A stretch of DNA of 64,000 nucleotides from Sphingomonas japonica (GTDB lineage Bacteria > Pseudomonadota > Alphaproteobacteria > Sphingomonadales > Sphingomonadaceae): positions 124,001 through 188,000 of the forward strand of contig NZ_VDYR01000002.1 of the NCBI RefSeq assembly GCF_006346325.1, given 5' to 3'. Under the pieces are notes generated by a model, which ran no database searches, was not told where the DNA came from, and worked only from the letters and a program-made list of their open reading frames with translations. Shown piece after piece: positions 46,849 through 55,830 of this stretch. Each line of letters begins with the position of its first letter. Positions within the stretch are counted from its first letter, which is position 1. The position numbers and the translations under genes are program-made.

Positions 46849-49303
46849 AGGTGCGGGACAAGGGCCTCAGGAAGCGGTTGTAGAGCCAGTGGATGCCGAT
46901 CAGCGCGATGCCGAGGCCGAGGAACGAGGCGATCCTGAGGAAGCCGTCGAGCCGAGCGGCGTCGATTACCACGATCTTGAGCGTCACGAGGACCAGCAGG
47001 CCAAGCCCGCCGCGGCGCAGGTCGGATGAGGTGGCAGCGATGCCGCGCCATAGCCAGGCAACCGCGAGCAGCAGCAGGATCGCGGAATAGCCCCAATTTT
47101 CCGCGGTGGAGACGGGGCCGGTGAGGATGCTGCCATGGGTCGCCTGACGCACCAGCGCGAGCGCGGCGGCGAGCGTGAGCGCCATCGCGATGCGGCGGTC
47201 GCGGGTAGCGGCAAGGCTGGCGAACCAGACGGCGGCGGCGGCAAGGTGGATGACGGCGAGGTTGGCGAGCGGGAGCGTGCCGACGGCTTGGGGGACCGCC
47301 AGCGGGGAGAGGAAGAGGAGGTCGAACCAGATGATGCGCAGCAGGCCGATCGCCATCAGCGCGCGGCCTGCCCACGCGGCGTCGCGGCGAAGCAGCAGCC
47401 AGCCGCCGGCGAGGAAGGCCTGGGTGATGAACGCTCGCTCGGCAAACCCGCGCGCGATGAATTCGGGTGCAGTGTCGATCGCGAGTGGCAGCTTGAGCGC
47501 GACGTAGCAGCACGCGATGGCGGCGGCGCCGGCGAGCCAGATCGCCTGGCGGCGGAATGCGCCGAACGCGAACCGATCGGCAAGCATCCAGGCTATGGCG
47601 AGCGCCGACGGGGCGGCGAGCGCGGCGAGCAGGCGCGCCGGTTCCTCCAGATAGCGGTAGGTGAGGGCTTCCCCACCAAGCGACACGAACATGGTGTTCG
47701 CGACATCTGCAAGACCGGGCAGGGCGATGGTGATCGCGACGACGAGCGCAAGCAGCGACAGGCGCGCGAGGTCGGGGTCGGAGAGGCGGCGTGCCCAGGC
47801 GATCAGCAGCGCCATTGCCGCGACGATGGGAAGCGCGATCCATAGCGGCGGGAGCAGCTGACCGGTCGCGACGATCGCCAGCAGCGCGGCGAAGGCGGTG
47901 CCGCCGATCAGGCCGGAATCGCCGCTGCCGAGGCGGTCGCGGTGGCGGTGGGTGAGGCCGATGAGCGCGGCGAGCGGGATCAGCGCCAGGAGGAACCAGC
48001 CGCCGGGGCTGGCGAGCGCGGGCGCGGCGAGGTTGGCGACCAGCAGCGGCCCGGCGGCGCCGAGCGCGGCGAGCGCTGCCCACACACGATCCCGGCGCGA
48101 CAGGGCCATGCCGGTGCCGCCGAACAGTGCCGCTCCGACAACCGCGGCGACGATCGTGGCGGAGGTGGGGCCGCTGGCGAAGGCGAACCCGAGCAGCAGC
48201 AGGAACAGGGCCAGCGCGATCGGTGCGGCAAGGAGCAGCCGCGCATCCTTCCAGCCGAGCACCAGGCTGGCGGCGGCGATGGTAAGGTAGAAGCTCCACG
48301 CCAACGCGCCGAAGTCGAGCACCGGGGCGAGCGCGAGCAGCTGGATCAGCCCGAGGGTCAGCGGCGCGAGGCGCAGCCAGCCGAACCGGTCGGTGGTCGG
48401 CAGCGCGAGCGTCGCGGCGACCGCGAGCAAGATCACGAAGGCGCCGACCGCGGCAACGCTGCCACCATCCACTGCGGCGATCAGGAACCCGGTCCAGGCG
48501 AAGCCCGCAGCGGTGGCGGCGACCGCCAGCCACGGCCAGCGGCGATGCCCGGCAAGCGCGAACAGGGCAGCGATGAACAGACCCAGATAGACCAGCAGCG
48601 GCGCGATCCCGGCAGCGTCGAAGCCGGCGACGAGCGGGGCGAGGAATCCCCCCGCCAGCGCCATCACCGCGGTCGGCGGGCCGTGGCGCAGCGCGAGCGC
48701 GAGGCCGATGCCGGTGACGACGAGCATCAGCGCGAAGGCGGGGAGCGCACCGATCAGGGCGTACACTGCCGCGGCGAGGTAAAGCGTGCCATAGGCGCTG
48801 GCGACACCCGCTCCGGCCAGCGCCTGCGCGACGCGCTGGTCGCCCGAAAAGGCGGGCAGACGGCGGGCGGCTTCGCTGGCGGCGATGAGCAGGGCGGCGA
48901 AGATGGCGGCGATGAGGGCACGGGCGGCAGGGCCGATCAGGCCGCTTTCGATCGAATAGCGCACCAGGAAGAACGCGGCGACGACCAGCGCGGCGGCACC
49001 GACCCAGATGAGGAGGCGGCCGCCGATCAGATCCTCGAGATTGGGAGCGGTGAAGCGCGGGGCGGCGGGTTCGGGCTGCGGCGGGCCGATCGCGGCGCTG
49101 CGGTCGGTCGGCGGGCTGGCGCGGGGTGGCGCGGGGACTGCGCGCGGCTCGTGCGGGGCGGCGGCAGGGATCGGGCCGGGGTCGAGGCGGATCAGGCGGT
49201 CGTGGAGACGGGCGATTTCTGCCTCAAGCCTGGTCGTGCGCCGCCACAGCTGGCCGAGGGCGAACGCGCCTGCGATCAGCACCAGGAGGAGGAGGCCTTC
49301 CAT
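46802..49303 (-). CDS. DUF2339 large multi-spanning membrane protein
   Basis: 833 residues. A short N-terminal helix (GLLLLVLIAGAFALGQLW), a coiled-coil-like stretch (TTRLEAEIARLHDRLIRL), a Pro/Ala-rich linker, and then about 25 or more hydrophobic segments starting with NLEDLIGGRLLIWVGAAALVVAAFFLVRYSIESGLIGP, the DUF2339 hallmark. Function unknown; probably an inner-membrane envelope protein. The start at ATG 49303 is the best of weak options, since no clear ribosome site is seen. Its 3' end overlaps the DUF6456 gene. Confidence 0.82.
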   Translation of the reverse strand: MEGLLLLVLIAGAFALGQLWRRTTRLEAEIARLHDRLIRLDPGPIPAAAPHEPRAVPAPPRASPPTDRSAAIGPPQPEPAAPRFTAPNLEDLIGGRLLIWVGAAALVVAAFFLVRYSIESGLIGPAARALIAAIFAALLIAASEAARRLPAFSGDQRVAQALAGAGVASAYGTLYLAAAVYALIGALPAFALMLVVTGIGLALALRHGPPTAVMALAGGFLAPLVAGFDAAGIAPLLVYLGLFIAALFALAGHRRWPWLAVAATAAGFAWTGFLIAAVDGGSVAAVGAFVILLAVAATLALPTTDRFGWLRLAPLTLGLIQLLALAPVLDFGALAWSFYLTIAAASLVLGWKDARLLLAAPIALALFLLLLGFAFASGPTSATIVAAVVGAALFGGTGMALSRRDRVWAALAALGAAGPLLVANLAAPALASPGGWFLLALIPLAALIGLTHRHRDRLGSGDSGLIGGTAFAALLAIVATGQLLPPLWIALPIVAAMALLIAWARRLSDPDLARLSLLALVVAITIALPGLADVANTMFVSLGGEALTYRYLEEPARLLAALAAPSALAIAWMLADRFAFGAFRRQAIWLAGAAAIACCYVALKLPLAIDTAPEFIARGFAERAFITQAFLAGGWLLLRRDAAWAGRALMAIGLLRIIWFDLLFLSPLAVPQAVGTLPLANLAVIHLAAAAVWFASLAATRDRRIAMALTLAAALALVRQATHGSILTGPVSTAENWGYSAILLLLAVAWLWRGIAATSSDLRRGGLGLLVLVTLKIVVIDAARLDGFLRIASFLGLGIALIGIHWLYNRFLRPLSRTFTPTDNDPPPGRAPA

Positions 49304-49355
49304 CGCAGCGGCTTGTGGCACAGGCGGCGGTGTTTGTCGCGTGAGGTGGTGCGAC

Positions 49356-49385
49356 GTGTCTCGACTTCGCTCGACACGAACGGGG
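49356..49385. repeat. single REP-like palindrome
   Basis: GTGTCTCGACTTCGCTCGACAC followed by GAACGGGG. It is a lone element of the CTCGACTTCGCTCG family in the 96-nt gap between the ChaN-like and DUF2339 genes. Confidence 0.65.
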
Positions 49386-49399
49386 TGGGGTGCAGCGCC

Positions 49400-50710
49400 C
49401 TATGGTGTCTGGACCGGTTCGCCCGGCACGGCCTCCTGGACCGCATAGCGAACCGGCGAAGCGGAGAGCATCAGCTTGGGCAGCGGCTTGCCCGCCGTGA
49501 CGAGTGCCTGGTCGATCGGGATTGCGGCTTCGCTTTCGTTGGCGAGGAACGCTTGGACCAGCCGGGTTCCGCTTTCGGGGAGCAAATTGGCAGGGATCGC
49601 GGTCGGGGTTCGGCCGATCGCGGTGAGCCAGTGCGGGCGGCCGTCGATCCAACGTGTCGCGGGATGCGCGACCTGAAGGTCGACCAGACCCTTGAAACTG
49701 CCGAAGATCAGCGGGCGATCGCCGTCGAACAAGACCACGGGACCGTCCGCTGCACGCGGTGCGGTGAGCGCATCGAGCGCGGCGATGCCGTTGCCGTTCG
49801 GCCCGAGTACGGTCTGGTCAATCGTCAACGGATCGATGCCAGTCATTGCCTTGAGCCGAGTTGCGAGCCAGCGCGTCGGTTCGCCGTCGCCCAGCTGTTG
49901 CGGGTTTTCTGTGGCGTGGCTGAAACCGACATGCATGAGGATCTTGGAATTCGGATAAGCCTTGAGCGCGCGTTCGACGACATATTCCGCCTGCGCCTGT
50001 TCGCGTTTGTCGATGGCCGCATACATGTCCGTCGATCGCTCGTGGGAGGTGGTTTCATACGCCACCGGCCGATAGCCAAGCGCAAGCGATTGGCGGATGA
50101 AGTCGGCAAAGACCGGATCGCGCAGGTACAAGCCGGTCTCCCGCTCGGGATAGCCGCGTCGGGCAAGCTCGCGCATCATCTCGGCCGCTTTGGCGTCGGA
50201 CTTGACGTTGCTTAGCGCCTCCACAGCGAGAACGTCGTACCCGAGCGGGCGCAGCGCGCGGGCGACCTGCAGCGCGAAGGCGCGGTGACGGGGGGCGGCG
50301 TGATCCTCGTTGAGGATGACGATGCGAGTGTCCTGCGCGCGCTCGACAATGGCGGCGATCGCGTTGCGAGCGGTGGCGGTCTCGATCCGCGCGATGTCGG
50401 GATCTTCGGGCAGGGGCTGAGGCGACGCCGGCGGTGCAGGTTCGCCGGTCAGCAGACCGACTGCCGACGCCCATTGATCATAGGCGAATCCAGGCTTTGG
50501 CTCGCTGTTGGAATCATGGGCGAGTGGGCGGAGCAAGGTTTCGGCGTCGAGGTAGCGTCCCTGCAGCATACCGTTCATGGCGCGGCCGATCGCTTCCTGT
50601 TCAGCGGGAGTCGGTTCGTCCTGTGCCATCGCGACGGGTGCGAGTAACGCGCAGGCGAGCGCGGCTAGTGACCGTGCGAGACGCGCGCGACGCGGCGTGA
50701 TGCTTGGCAT
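49400..50710 (-). CDS. exported ChaN/TIKI-like protein
   Basis: 436 residues with a Sec signal peptide (RSLAALACALLAPVAMAQ). The central region has IVILNEDHAAPRHRAFALQVARAL, the E/DH..P.H pattern of ChaN and erythromycin-esterase-like folds, then LAVEALSNV and ILMHVGFSHATENPQQ. Family relatives are haem-binding lipoproteins or metalloproteases, so the function here is unsettled. GGGGAG lies ten bases before ATG 50710. It is divergent from the M61 peptidase gene. Confidence 0.6.
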   Translation of the reverse strand: MPSITPRRARLARSLAALACALLAPVAMAQDEPTPAEQEAIGRAMNGMLQGRYLDAETLLRPLAHDSNSEPKPGFAYDQWASAVGLLTGEPAPPASPQPLPEDPDIARIETATARNAIAAIVERAQDTRIVILNEDHAAPRHRAFALQVARALRPLGYDVLAVEALSNVKSDAKAAEMMRELARRGYPERETGLYLRDPVFADFIRQSLALGYRPVAYETTSHERSTDMYAAIDKREQAQAEYVVERALKAYPNSKILMHVGFSHATENPQQLGDGEPTRWLATRLKAMTGIDPLTIDQTVLGPNGNGIAALDALTAPRAADGPVVLFDGDRPLIFGSFKGLVDLQVAHPATRWIDGRPHWLTAIGRTPTAIPANLLPESGTRLVQAFLANESEAAIPIDQALVTAGKPLPKLMLSASPVRYAVQEAVPGEPVQTP

Positions 50711-50810
50711 TATGTGGTTTCTCCCCGCCTTTAGCTTCCAGCGAGGCCATGCTTGGGTCAACCCCAGCCACCGACAAAGGCGATCGGAACCCTGGACCCC
50801 GACCTCGGGT

Positions 50811-50835
50811 CCCATCAAAGTAATACTTTGATGGG
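50811..50835. repeat. perfect 10-bp hairpin in a divergent promoter gap
   Basis: CCCATCAAAG, a 5-nt loop, and CTTTGATGGG. It lies in the 204-nt gap between the ChaN-like gene and the M61 peptidase gene (50711-50914), which otherwise holds nothing recognisable. It could be an operator or a leader structure. Confidence 0.55.
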
Positions 50836-50914
50836 TGCCCTGCCGCCGGGGTACGTTTACGTCCCGGGACGAATGGCTTAGGCATTCGCGTTGATGGGTC
50901 GAGGGGGGGTTGCG

Positions 50915-52765
50915 ATGCGGATGGTGCTGGGCTTGGCGGGGTTGGTGCTGGCGAATGCGGCCTGGGCGCAGGAAGCTGGGGCGCAGCAGGCCGGGGCGCC
51001 GGTCGAGTATGAGCTGTCGTTCGACAATGCCGTGCATCACGAGGCGCGGATTTCGGTCACGTATCGCGACCTTGCCGCGGGGCCGGTGCGGTTGCAGATG
51101 TCGCGGTCCTCGCCCGGGCGCTATGCGGTGCACGAGTTCGCCAAGAACGTCTATTCGGTCGAGGCCAAGGACGGGCGGGGCAGGACGCTGCCGCTGACGC
51201 GGACCGATCCCTATGGCTGGAGCGTCGCCGGGCACGACGGCACGGTGACGGTCAGCTACACGCTGTTCGGCGATCGCGCCGATGGCACCTATTCGCAGAT
51301 CGACACCAGCCACGCGCACCTCAACATGCCGGCGACGCTGATGTGGGCGACGGGCTATGACGACCGCGCGGTGCGGGTGCGGTTCAAACCGCTCAAGCCC
51401 GACTGGAAGATCGCGACGCAGTTGAAGGCGGAAGGAAACAACCGCTTCTACGCGCCGAACCTGCAATATCTGATGGACAGCCCGACCGAATTGTCGAGCC
51501 ATATGGTGCGCGAATGGCCGGTCGACGACAGCGGTACCAACCGCATGATCCGATTGGCGGTGCATCATGCCGGTACCGAGGCCGAGGTCGATCGGTTCGC
51601 TGGCATGGCCAAGAAGATCGTCGCCGAACAGATCAAGGTGTTCGGAGACGTGCCGGATTACGACTTCGGCACCTATACCTTCCTCGCGGATTATCTGCCC
51701 TGGGTGTCGGGCGATGGGATGGAGCATCGCAATTCGACGGTGATCTCGAACAATCGCGGCTTCGCCGAGGCCGATTTCGGGCAGATCAACACGCTGGCGC
51801 ACGAATATTTCCATTCGTGGAACGTCGAGCGGATCCGCCCGGCCGAGCTCGAGCCGTTCGACTTTACCAAGGCCAATCCGACGCCGTCGCTGTGGCTGGC
51901 GGAAGGATTCACCAACTATTACGGGCCGCTGACGACCAAGCGCGCAGGTGTGATGTCGCTCGACCAGTGGCTGGCGGGAACGTCGGGAGCGCTCAACTAT
52001 GTGCTCAACACGCCGGGGCGCAGATATGGCTCGCCGCAGGAGATGAGCCTGCGCGCGCCGTTCGTCGATGCCGCGGAGTCGATCGATCCGGCGACGGGCA
52101 ATATCTTCACCTCCTATTATGTCTATGGGCAGGTGATCGGCATGGCGCTCGACCTGCAGTTGCGGCAGCGTTATCCGGGCGTCACGCTCGACGACTATAT
52201 GCGCGCGCTGTGGCGGGTGCACGGCGTGACCGAGCGGCCGTACGCGCCTTCCGACCTGCGCGACCGGCTGGCTGAGGTGACCAAGGACCGCGCGTTCGCC
52301 GACCAGTTCTTCGCCAGCACGATCGAGGGTAACAGCCTGCCCGACTATGCGCCGCTGCTGGCGCAGGCGGGGCTGATCGTACGGGTTGCCGACCCCGCGG
52401 CGGGTTGGCTGGGGCCGGTGGCGGTCGAGGAAGGCGCGGGCGGAGTGATGCTGGCGAGCCAAGCCGCGCCGGGGACGCCGATTTATGCGGCGGGGCTGGA
52501 CGAGGGCGACCGGATCATCAGCGTCGGCGGCACGCCGATCGCGAGCCAGGCGGACTGGGCCACGGCGACGTCGGCTGCGAAGCCGGGGGACCGGATCGAG
52601 ATCGTGGCGATGCAGCGCGGCGCCGAAAAGCGGGCGCGAGTGACGGTGGCGGCCAATCCAAGGCTGGAAGTGGTGCGCGATCCCCAGGCCACCGCGGCGA
52701 TGCTGGCGTTTCGCCAGGCGTGGCTGGGGGCGGACGTTGCGGCGGAGGCGGGGGCCGAAGATTGA
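50915..52765 (+). CDS. M61 family metallopeptidase with C-terminal PDZ domain
   Basis: 616 residues. Signal peptide (MVLGLAGLVLANAAWAQ), an N-terminal beta domain, then the zinc site HEYFHSWN followed about 35 residues later by WLAEGFTNYYG, the glycyl-aminopeptidase-like arrangement. Residues from about 500 form a PDZ domain (APGTPIYAAGLDEGDRIISVGGTPI). Likely periplasmic. I prefer ATG 50915, which follows a G-rich ribosome site, over ATG 50891. Confidence 0.9.
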   Translation: MRMVLGLAGLVLANAAWAQEAGAQQAGAPVEYELSFDNAVHHEARISVTYRDLAAGPVRLQMSRSSPGRYAVHEFAKNVYSVEAKDGRGRTLPLTRTDPYGWSVAGHDGTVTVSYTLFGDRADGTYSQIDTSHAHLNMPATLMWATGYDDRAVRVRFKPLKPDWKIATQLKAEGNNRFYAPNLQYLMDSPTELSSHMVREWPVDDSGTNRMIRLAVHHAGTEAEVDRFAGMAKKIVAEQIKVFGDVPDYDFGTYTFLADYLPWVSGDGMEHRNSTVISNNRGFAEADFGQINTLAHEYFHSWNVERIRPAELEPFDFTKANPTPSLWLAEGFTNYYGPLTTKRAGVMSLDQWLAGTSGALNYVLNTPGRRYGSPQEMSLRAPFVDAAESIDPATGNIFTSYYVYGQVIGMALDLQLRQRYPGVTLDDYMRALWRVHGVTERPYAPSDLRDRLAEVTKDRAFADQFFASTIEGNSLPDYAPLLAQAGLIVRVADPAAGWLGPVAVEEGAGGVMLASQAAPGTPIYAAGLDEGDRIISVGGTPIASQADWATATSAAKPGDRIEIVAMQRGAEKRARVTVAANPRLEVVRDPQATAAMLAFRQAWLGADVAAEAGAED

Positions 52766-52806
52766 CCCTTGTCTTTGGGCGGAGAGTGATCGAGCTGCCG
52801 CGCAGC

Positions 52807-52835
52807 GTGTCTCGACTATGCGCGACACCAACGGG
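52807..52835. repeat. degenerate REP-like palindrome
   Basis: GTGTCTCGACTATGCGCGACAC followed by CAACGGG, a diverged copy of the CTCGACTTCGCTCG family, in the 82-nt gap before dapF. Confidence 0.5.
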
Positions 52836-52847
52836 TTGAGGCAGGCG

Positions 52848-53792
52848 ATGCGGTTTGATCTTATCCGGTGTCACGGGTCGGGGAATGACTTTCCGCTGAT
52901 CGATGCGCGCGCGCTCGATCTGAGCGATGGCGATTGGGCGCGGATCGCGCGCGTTCTGGCGGATCGTGGTGGTCCAGTCGGGGGCGACGGGCTGCTGCTG
53001 CTGACTGCCGGTGACGCCGATCACGCGTTCGGGATGCGGATGTTCAATTCCGATGGGAGCGAGAGCGAAACGTGCCTCAATGGCTTGCGCTGCGTGGCGC
53101 GGCTGGGGTTCGAGTTGCTGGGGATCGATGCGGCGCGGGTGCGGTTGAAGGCGAGTTCGGCAGAGGTGGCGCGCAAGGCCCAGATCGCGCCGGGAGTGGT
53201 GACGGTCGAGACGCGGGCGGTGGCGTCGATCGATCTGGCGCGGGTCGGCTTGCGGATCGCGGGCGATGCCCTGATCGAAGGCGGCGTGCCGGGGTTGCCG
53301 AGCGCGCGCGCGTTCACGGCAGTGGCGATGCCCAATCCGCATCTGGTGAGCTTTGTCGATGCGGTCGATGACGGGGAGCTGTCGGCGATCGGGGAATGGG
53401 CGGAGAGTGCGCCCGATATCCTGCCGGGGCGGGGGAATGTCAGCTTCGTCGAGCTGCGGAACGGCGGGCTGTTCGTGCGGACGTTCGAGCGGGGTGTCGG
53501 ACTGACCGACAGCTGCGGCAGTGCGATGGCGGCGTCGACCTTTGCGGCGGGCCTGACCGGGCGCGCGGCGTTCGGGTGCGAAGTGACGGTGTTCAATCGC
53601 GGCGGGATGGTCCGCGCCACGGCTGCGGCACCCGAGGACGGCGCGGTGGTGGCGATCGCGGGCAACGCGACGTTCTTCGAGGATGCCAGCGTCGGGATCG
53701 AGGGCGATGCGGTGGCGGAGCGGGTAGTGCACCGCGTGCGGCGAGACGAGATCGCAGCTTGGGACGCAGTACTGGCGGATGTAACCATATAG
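52848..53792 (+). CDS. dapF: diaminopimelate-epimerase-like protein
   Basis: 314 residues with the DapF fold: FDLIRCHGSGNDFPLID, FNSDGSESETCLNGLRCVARL, MPNPHLVSFVD, GRGNVSFVEL and TFERGVGLTDSCGSAMAAS. The two catalytic cysteines are kept, but the first motif reads CLNG rather than CGNG and the second DSCGSA rather than ACGTGA. It may be a true DapF variant or a paralogue with another substrate. ATG 52848 follows a GAGG and gives the usual N-terminus; the longer open frame runs into the peptidase gene. Confidence 0.78.
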   Translation: MRFDLIRCHGSGNDFPLIDARALDLSDGDWARIARVLADRGGPVGGDGLLLLTAGDADHAFGMRMFNSDGSESETCLNGLRCVARLGFELLGIDAARVRLKASSAEVARKAQIAPGVVTVETRAVASIDLARVGLRIAGDALIEGGVPGLPSARAFTAVAMPNPHLVSFVDAVDDGELSAIGEWAESAPDILPGRGNVSFVELRNGGLFVRTFERGVGLTDSCGSAMAASTFAAGLTGRAAFGCEVTVFNRGGMVRATAAAPEDGAVVAIAGNATFFEDASVGIEGDAVAERVVHRVRRDEIAAWDAVLADVTI

Positions 53793-53803
53793 GCGTTTTA
53801 CGC

Positions 53804-53832
53804 TTGACATCGTCACGCTGTTTGGGTACATT
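53804..53832 (+). promoter_or_regulatory. near-consensus sigma70 promoter of the GTA-like cluster
   Basis: TTGACA (53804-53809), 17-nt spacer, TACATT (53827-53832). Box sequences and spacing are close to ideal. It begins 12 nt after dapF and points toward the terminase genes, about 125 nt upstream of the first one. Confidence 0.7.
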
Positions 53833-53885
53833 ACAGGAACGCTGAAGAATTGCGAGTCGGGGCCTTGGTCCGGGCGACAGTGAAC

Positions 53886-53945
53886 GAACGCTGGCGTTCG
53901 CGCTGCGCTCGAACCCGTCCCTCGACTTCGCTCGGGACGAACGGG
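53886..53945. repeat. hairpin and REP-like palindrome in the leader of the GTA-like cluster
   Basis: CGAACG-CTGG-CGTTCG (53886-53901), then GTCCCTCGACTTCGCTCGGGAC (53917-53938) followed by GAACGGGG. The second is a member of the window's palindrome family and lies between the promoter and the first gene of the cluster. Confidence 0.7.
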
Positions 53946-53955
53946 GGTGTTCGGG

Positions 53956-54444
53956 ATGGCTCAGCCTAACGCCAAGCGGGCGCGCGCCAAGGCCAAGTTG
54001 CCGTCGATCGCGGTGCGCAAGGCGTGCTTCCTCGAAGTGCTGCGGCAGACCGGGATCGTCAGCCGCGCGGCGCGCGAAGCAGGGGTGCCGAGTTCGACGC
54101 TGTACGCGCACCGCGCGCGCAACAAGGGGTTCGCGGCCGACTGGGACGCGGCGATGGCGCAGGCTCTCGACGAGCTCGAGGCGGTGCTGCTCGAGCGGGC
54201 GCGGGACGGCACCGAGAAGCCGGTGCTGTTCCAGGGCAAGGTGGTGAGCAGCGTGCGCAGCTATTCCGACGCGCTGGCGATGTTCCTTTTGAAGGCCAAG
54301 CGGCCCGAAGTGTACGACCGGATCGGCGGGGGTTCGGGCGCGATGGTGACGGTCAGCGCCTATGAGGTGCTGAGCGAGGAGGATGCGCGCGGCGAGGTGC
54401 GCAAGCGGCTCGACCGGCTGGCGGAGCATGAGGACGGCGCATGA
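53956..54444 (+). CDS. GTA-like small terminase subunit
   Basis: 162 residues. The N-terminal half has an HTH with SIAVRKACFLEVLRQTGIVSRAAREAGVPSSTLYAHRA, as in DNA-recognition subunits of packaging terminases; the middle (AMAQALDELEAVLLERARDGTEKP) is a helical oligomerisation region. By position and pattern it corresponds to gp1 of RcGTA. ATG 53956 is chosen; in-frame GTG 53947 is possible. It overlaps the large subunit gene by 4 nt. Confidence 0.82.
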   Translation: MAQPNAKRARAKAKLPSIAVRKACFLEVLRQTGIVSRAAREAGVPSSTLYAHRARNKGFAADWDAAMAQALDELEAVLLERARDGTEKPVLFQGKVVSSVRSYSDALAMFLLKAKRPEVYDRIGGGSGAMVTVSAYEVLSEEDARGEVRKRLDRLAEHEDGA

Positions 54445-55721
54445 CATCGCGCGCGGCGCAGGTGGCGCGCGGTCCGGAGCGGGCGGCATTCGAAGGCGGG
54501 GTACGCGACTGGAAGGCGGCGCTGTACGACTGGGAATTCTGGGCCGATCCGCGGCAGTTGCCGCCGCCGGGCGACTGGCGGGTGTGGCTGATGCTGGCCG
54601 GGCGCGGGTTCGGCAAGACGCGGACCGGGGCGGAATGGGTGCATGGTCTGGCTCGCAATCCGGCGGCGCGGATCGCGCTGGTCGGCGCGACGCAGGGCGA
54701 TGTCCGCGCGGTGATGATCGAGGGGGAGTCGGGATTGCTGGCCACGGCGCGCGGGCCGGTCAAGTTCGAGGCGACCAAGGGACGGCTGGTATGGCCCAGC
54801 GGCGCGCAGGCGTTCGTCCATTCGGGGGAGTGCCCCGATGGCTTGCGCGGGCCGCAGTTCGGCCATGCCTGGTGCGACGAGATCGCCAAATGGGCCTATC
54901 CCGAAGCGACCTGGGACAATCTGGCGATGGCACTGCGGCTGGGCGAGCATCCGCGCACGCTGGTGACGACGACGCCGCGGCCGATCGCGCTGCTGCGGAC
55001 GCTGCGGGCGATGCCGGGAACGGTAACGGTGACCGGGCGGACGGCGGAGAACCGGCTGCTGCCCAAGAGTTTCCTTGCGGCGGTGCACGAAGCCTATGGC
55101 GGCACGCGGCTGGGACGGCAGGAGCTGGACGGCGAGCTGATCGACGAGGCGGCCGGCGCGTTGTGGACGCGCGGGCTGCTCGATCAGTGCCGAACGGCTA
55201 GTGCCCCGAGCGTGCGGCGGGTGGTGATCGGCGTCGATCCCCCCGCCGGGATCGGGCGCGACGCGTGCGGGATCGTCGCGGTGGCGCTGGGGCGCGATGG
55301 CTGCGGCTATGTGCTCGAGGATGCGAGCGTGGTGGGCGCGTCGCCCGAGAACTGGGCGCGCGCGGTGGCGGCGTGCGCGGTGCGCAACGGCGCCGACCGC
55401 GTGGTGGCCGAGGCCAACCAGGGCGGCGCGATGGTCAAGAGCGTACTGCAGGCCGCGGATGCGGTGATGCCGGTGGCACTGGTACATGCCAGCCGCGGCA
55501 AGGTGGCGCGCGCCGAGCCGGTCGCGGCATTGTACGAGGGCGGCAAGGCGTTCCACGTCGGCGGCTTTCCGGCGCTGGAGGACGAACTGTGCGGGCTGGT
55601 GCTGGGGGGCGGCTATGAAGGGCCGGGGCGATCGCCCGACCGCGCCGACGCGCTGGTGTGGGCTATGACCGAGCTGCTGCTGGGGAAGCGGCGGGGGGAG
55701 GCGAGCGTGCGGGGGTTGTGA
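54441..55721 (+). CDS. GTA-like large terminase subunit (DNA packaging ATPase/nuclease)
   Basis: 426 residues. ATPase: Walker A MLAGRGFGKTRTGAEW (P-loop at 53-60) and Walker B-like HAWCDEIAKW, coupling motif VTTTPRPI. Nuclease domain: VIGVDPPAGIGRDACGIV, VVAEANQGG and SPDRADALVWAM with the expected acidic residues. It corresponds to RcGTA gp2, the motor that fills heads with host DNA. A 109-nt gap with a hairpin separates it from portal. Confidence 0.92.
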   Translation: MTSRAAQVARGPERAAFEGGVRDWKAALYDWEFWADPRQLPPPGDWRVWLMLAGRGFGKTRTGAEWVHGLARNPAARIALVGATQGDVRAVMIEGESGLLATARGPVKFEATKGRLVWPSGAQAFVHSGECPDGLRGPQFGHAWCDEIAKWAYPEATWDNLAMALRLGEHPRTLVTTTPRPIALLRTLRAMPGTVTVTGRTAENRLLPKSFLAAVHEAYGGTRLGRQELDGELIDEAAGALWTRGLLDQCRTASAPSVRRVVIGVDPPAGIGRDACGIVAVALGRDGCGYVLEDASVVGASPENWARAVAACAVRNGADRVVAEANQGGAMVKSVLQAADAVMPVALVHASRGKVARAEPVAALYEGGKAFHVGGFPALEDELCGLVLGGGYEGPGRSPDRADALVWAMTELLLGKRRGEASVRGL

Positions 55722-55788
55722 GGGCCGGATGATCGAGGGCGGGGAGCCCTTCACCAACCTCGCCTAGCCGCCGCGCGGCAAGGCTTCA

Positions 55789-55812
55789 TATCCTCTCCCA
55801 CTGGAGAGGATA
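55789..55812. repeat. perfect 10-bp hairpin between terminase and portal
   Basis: TATCCTCTCC-CACT-GGAGAGGATA, 19 nt before the portal start. There is no T-run. It is the only feature in the 109-nt gap 55722-55830. Confidence 0.7.
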
Positions 55813-55830
55813 GAAACGGGGAAATCTGCA

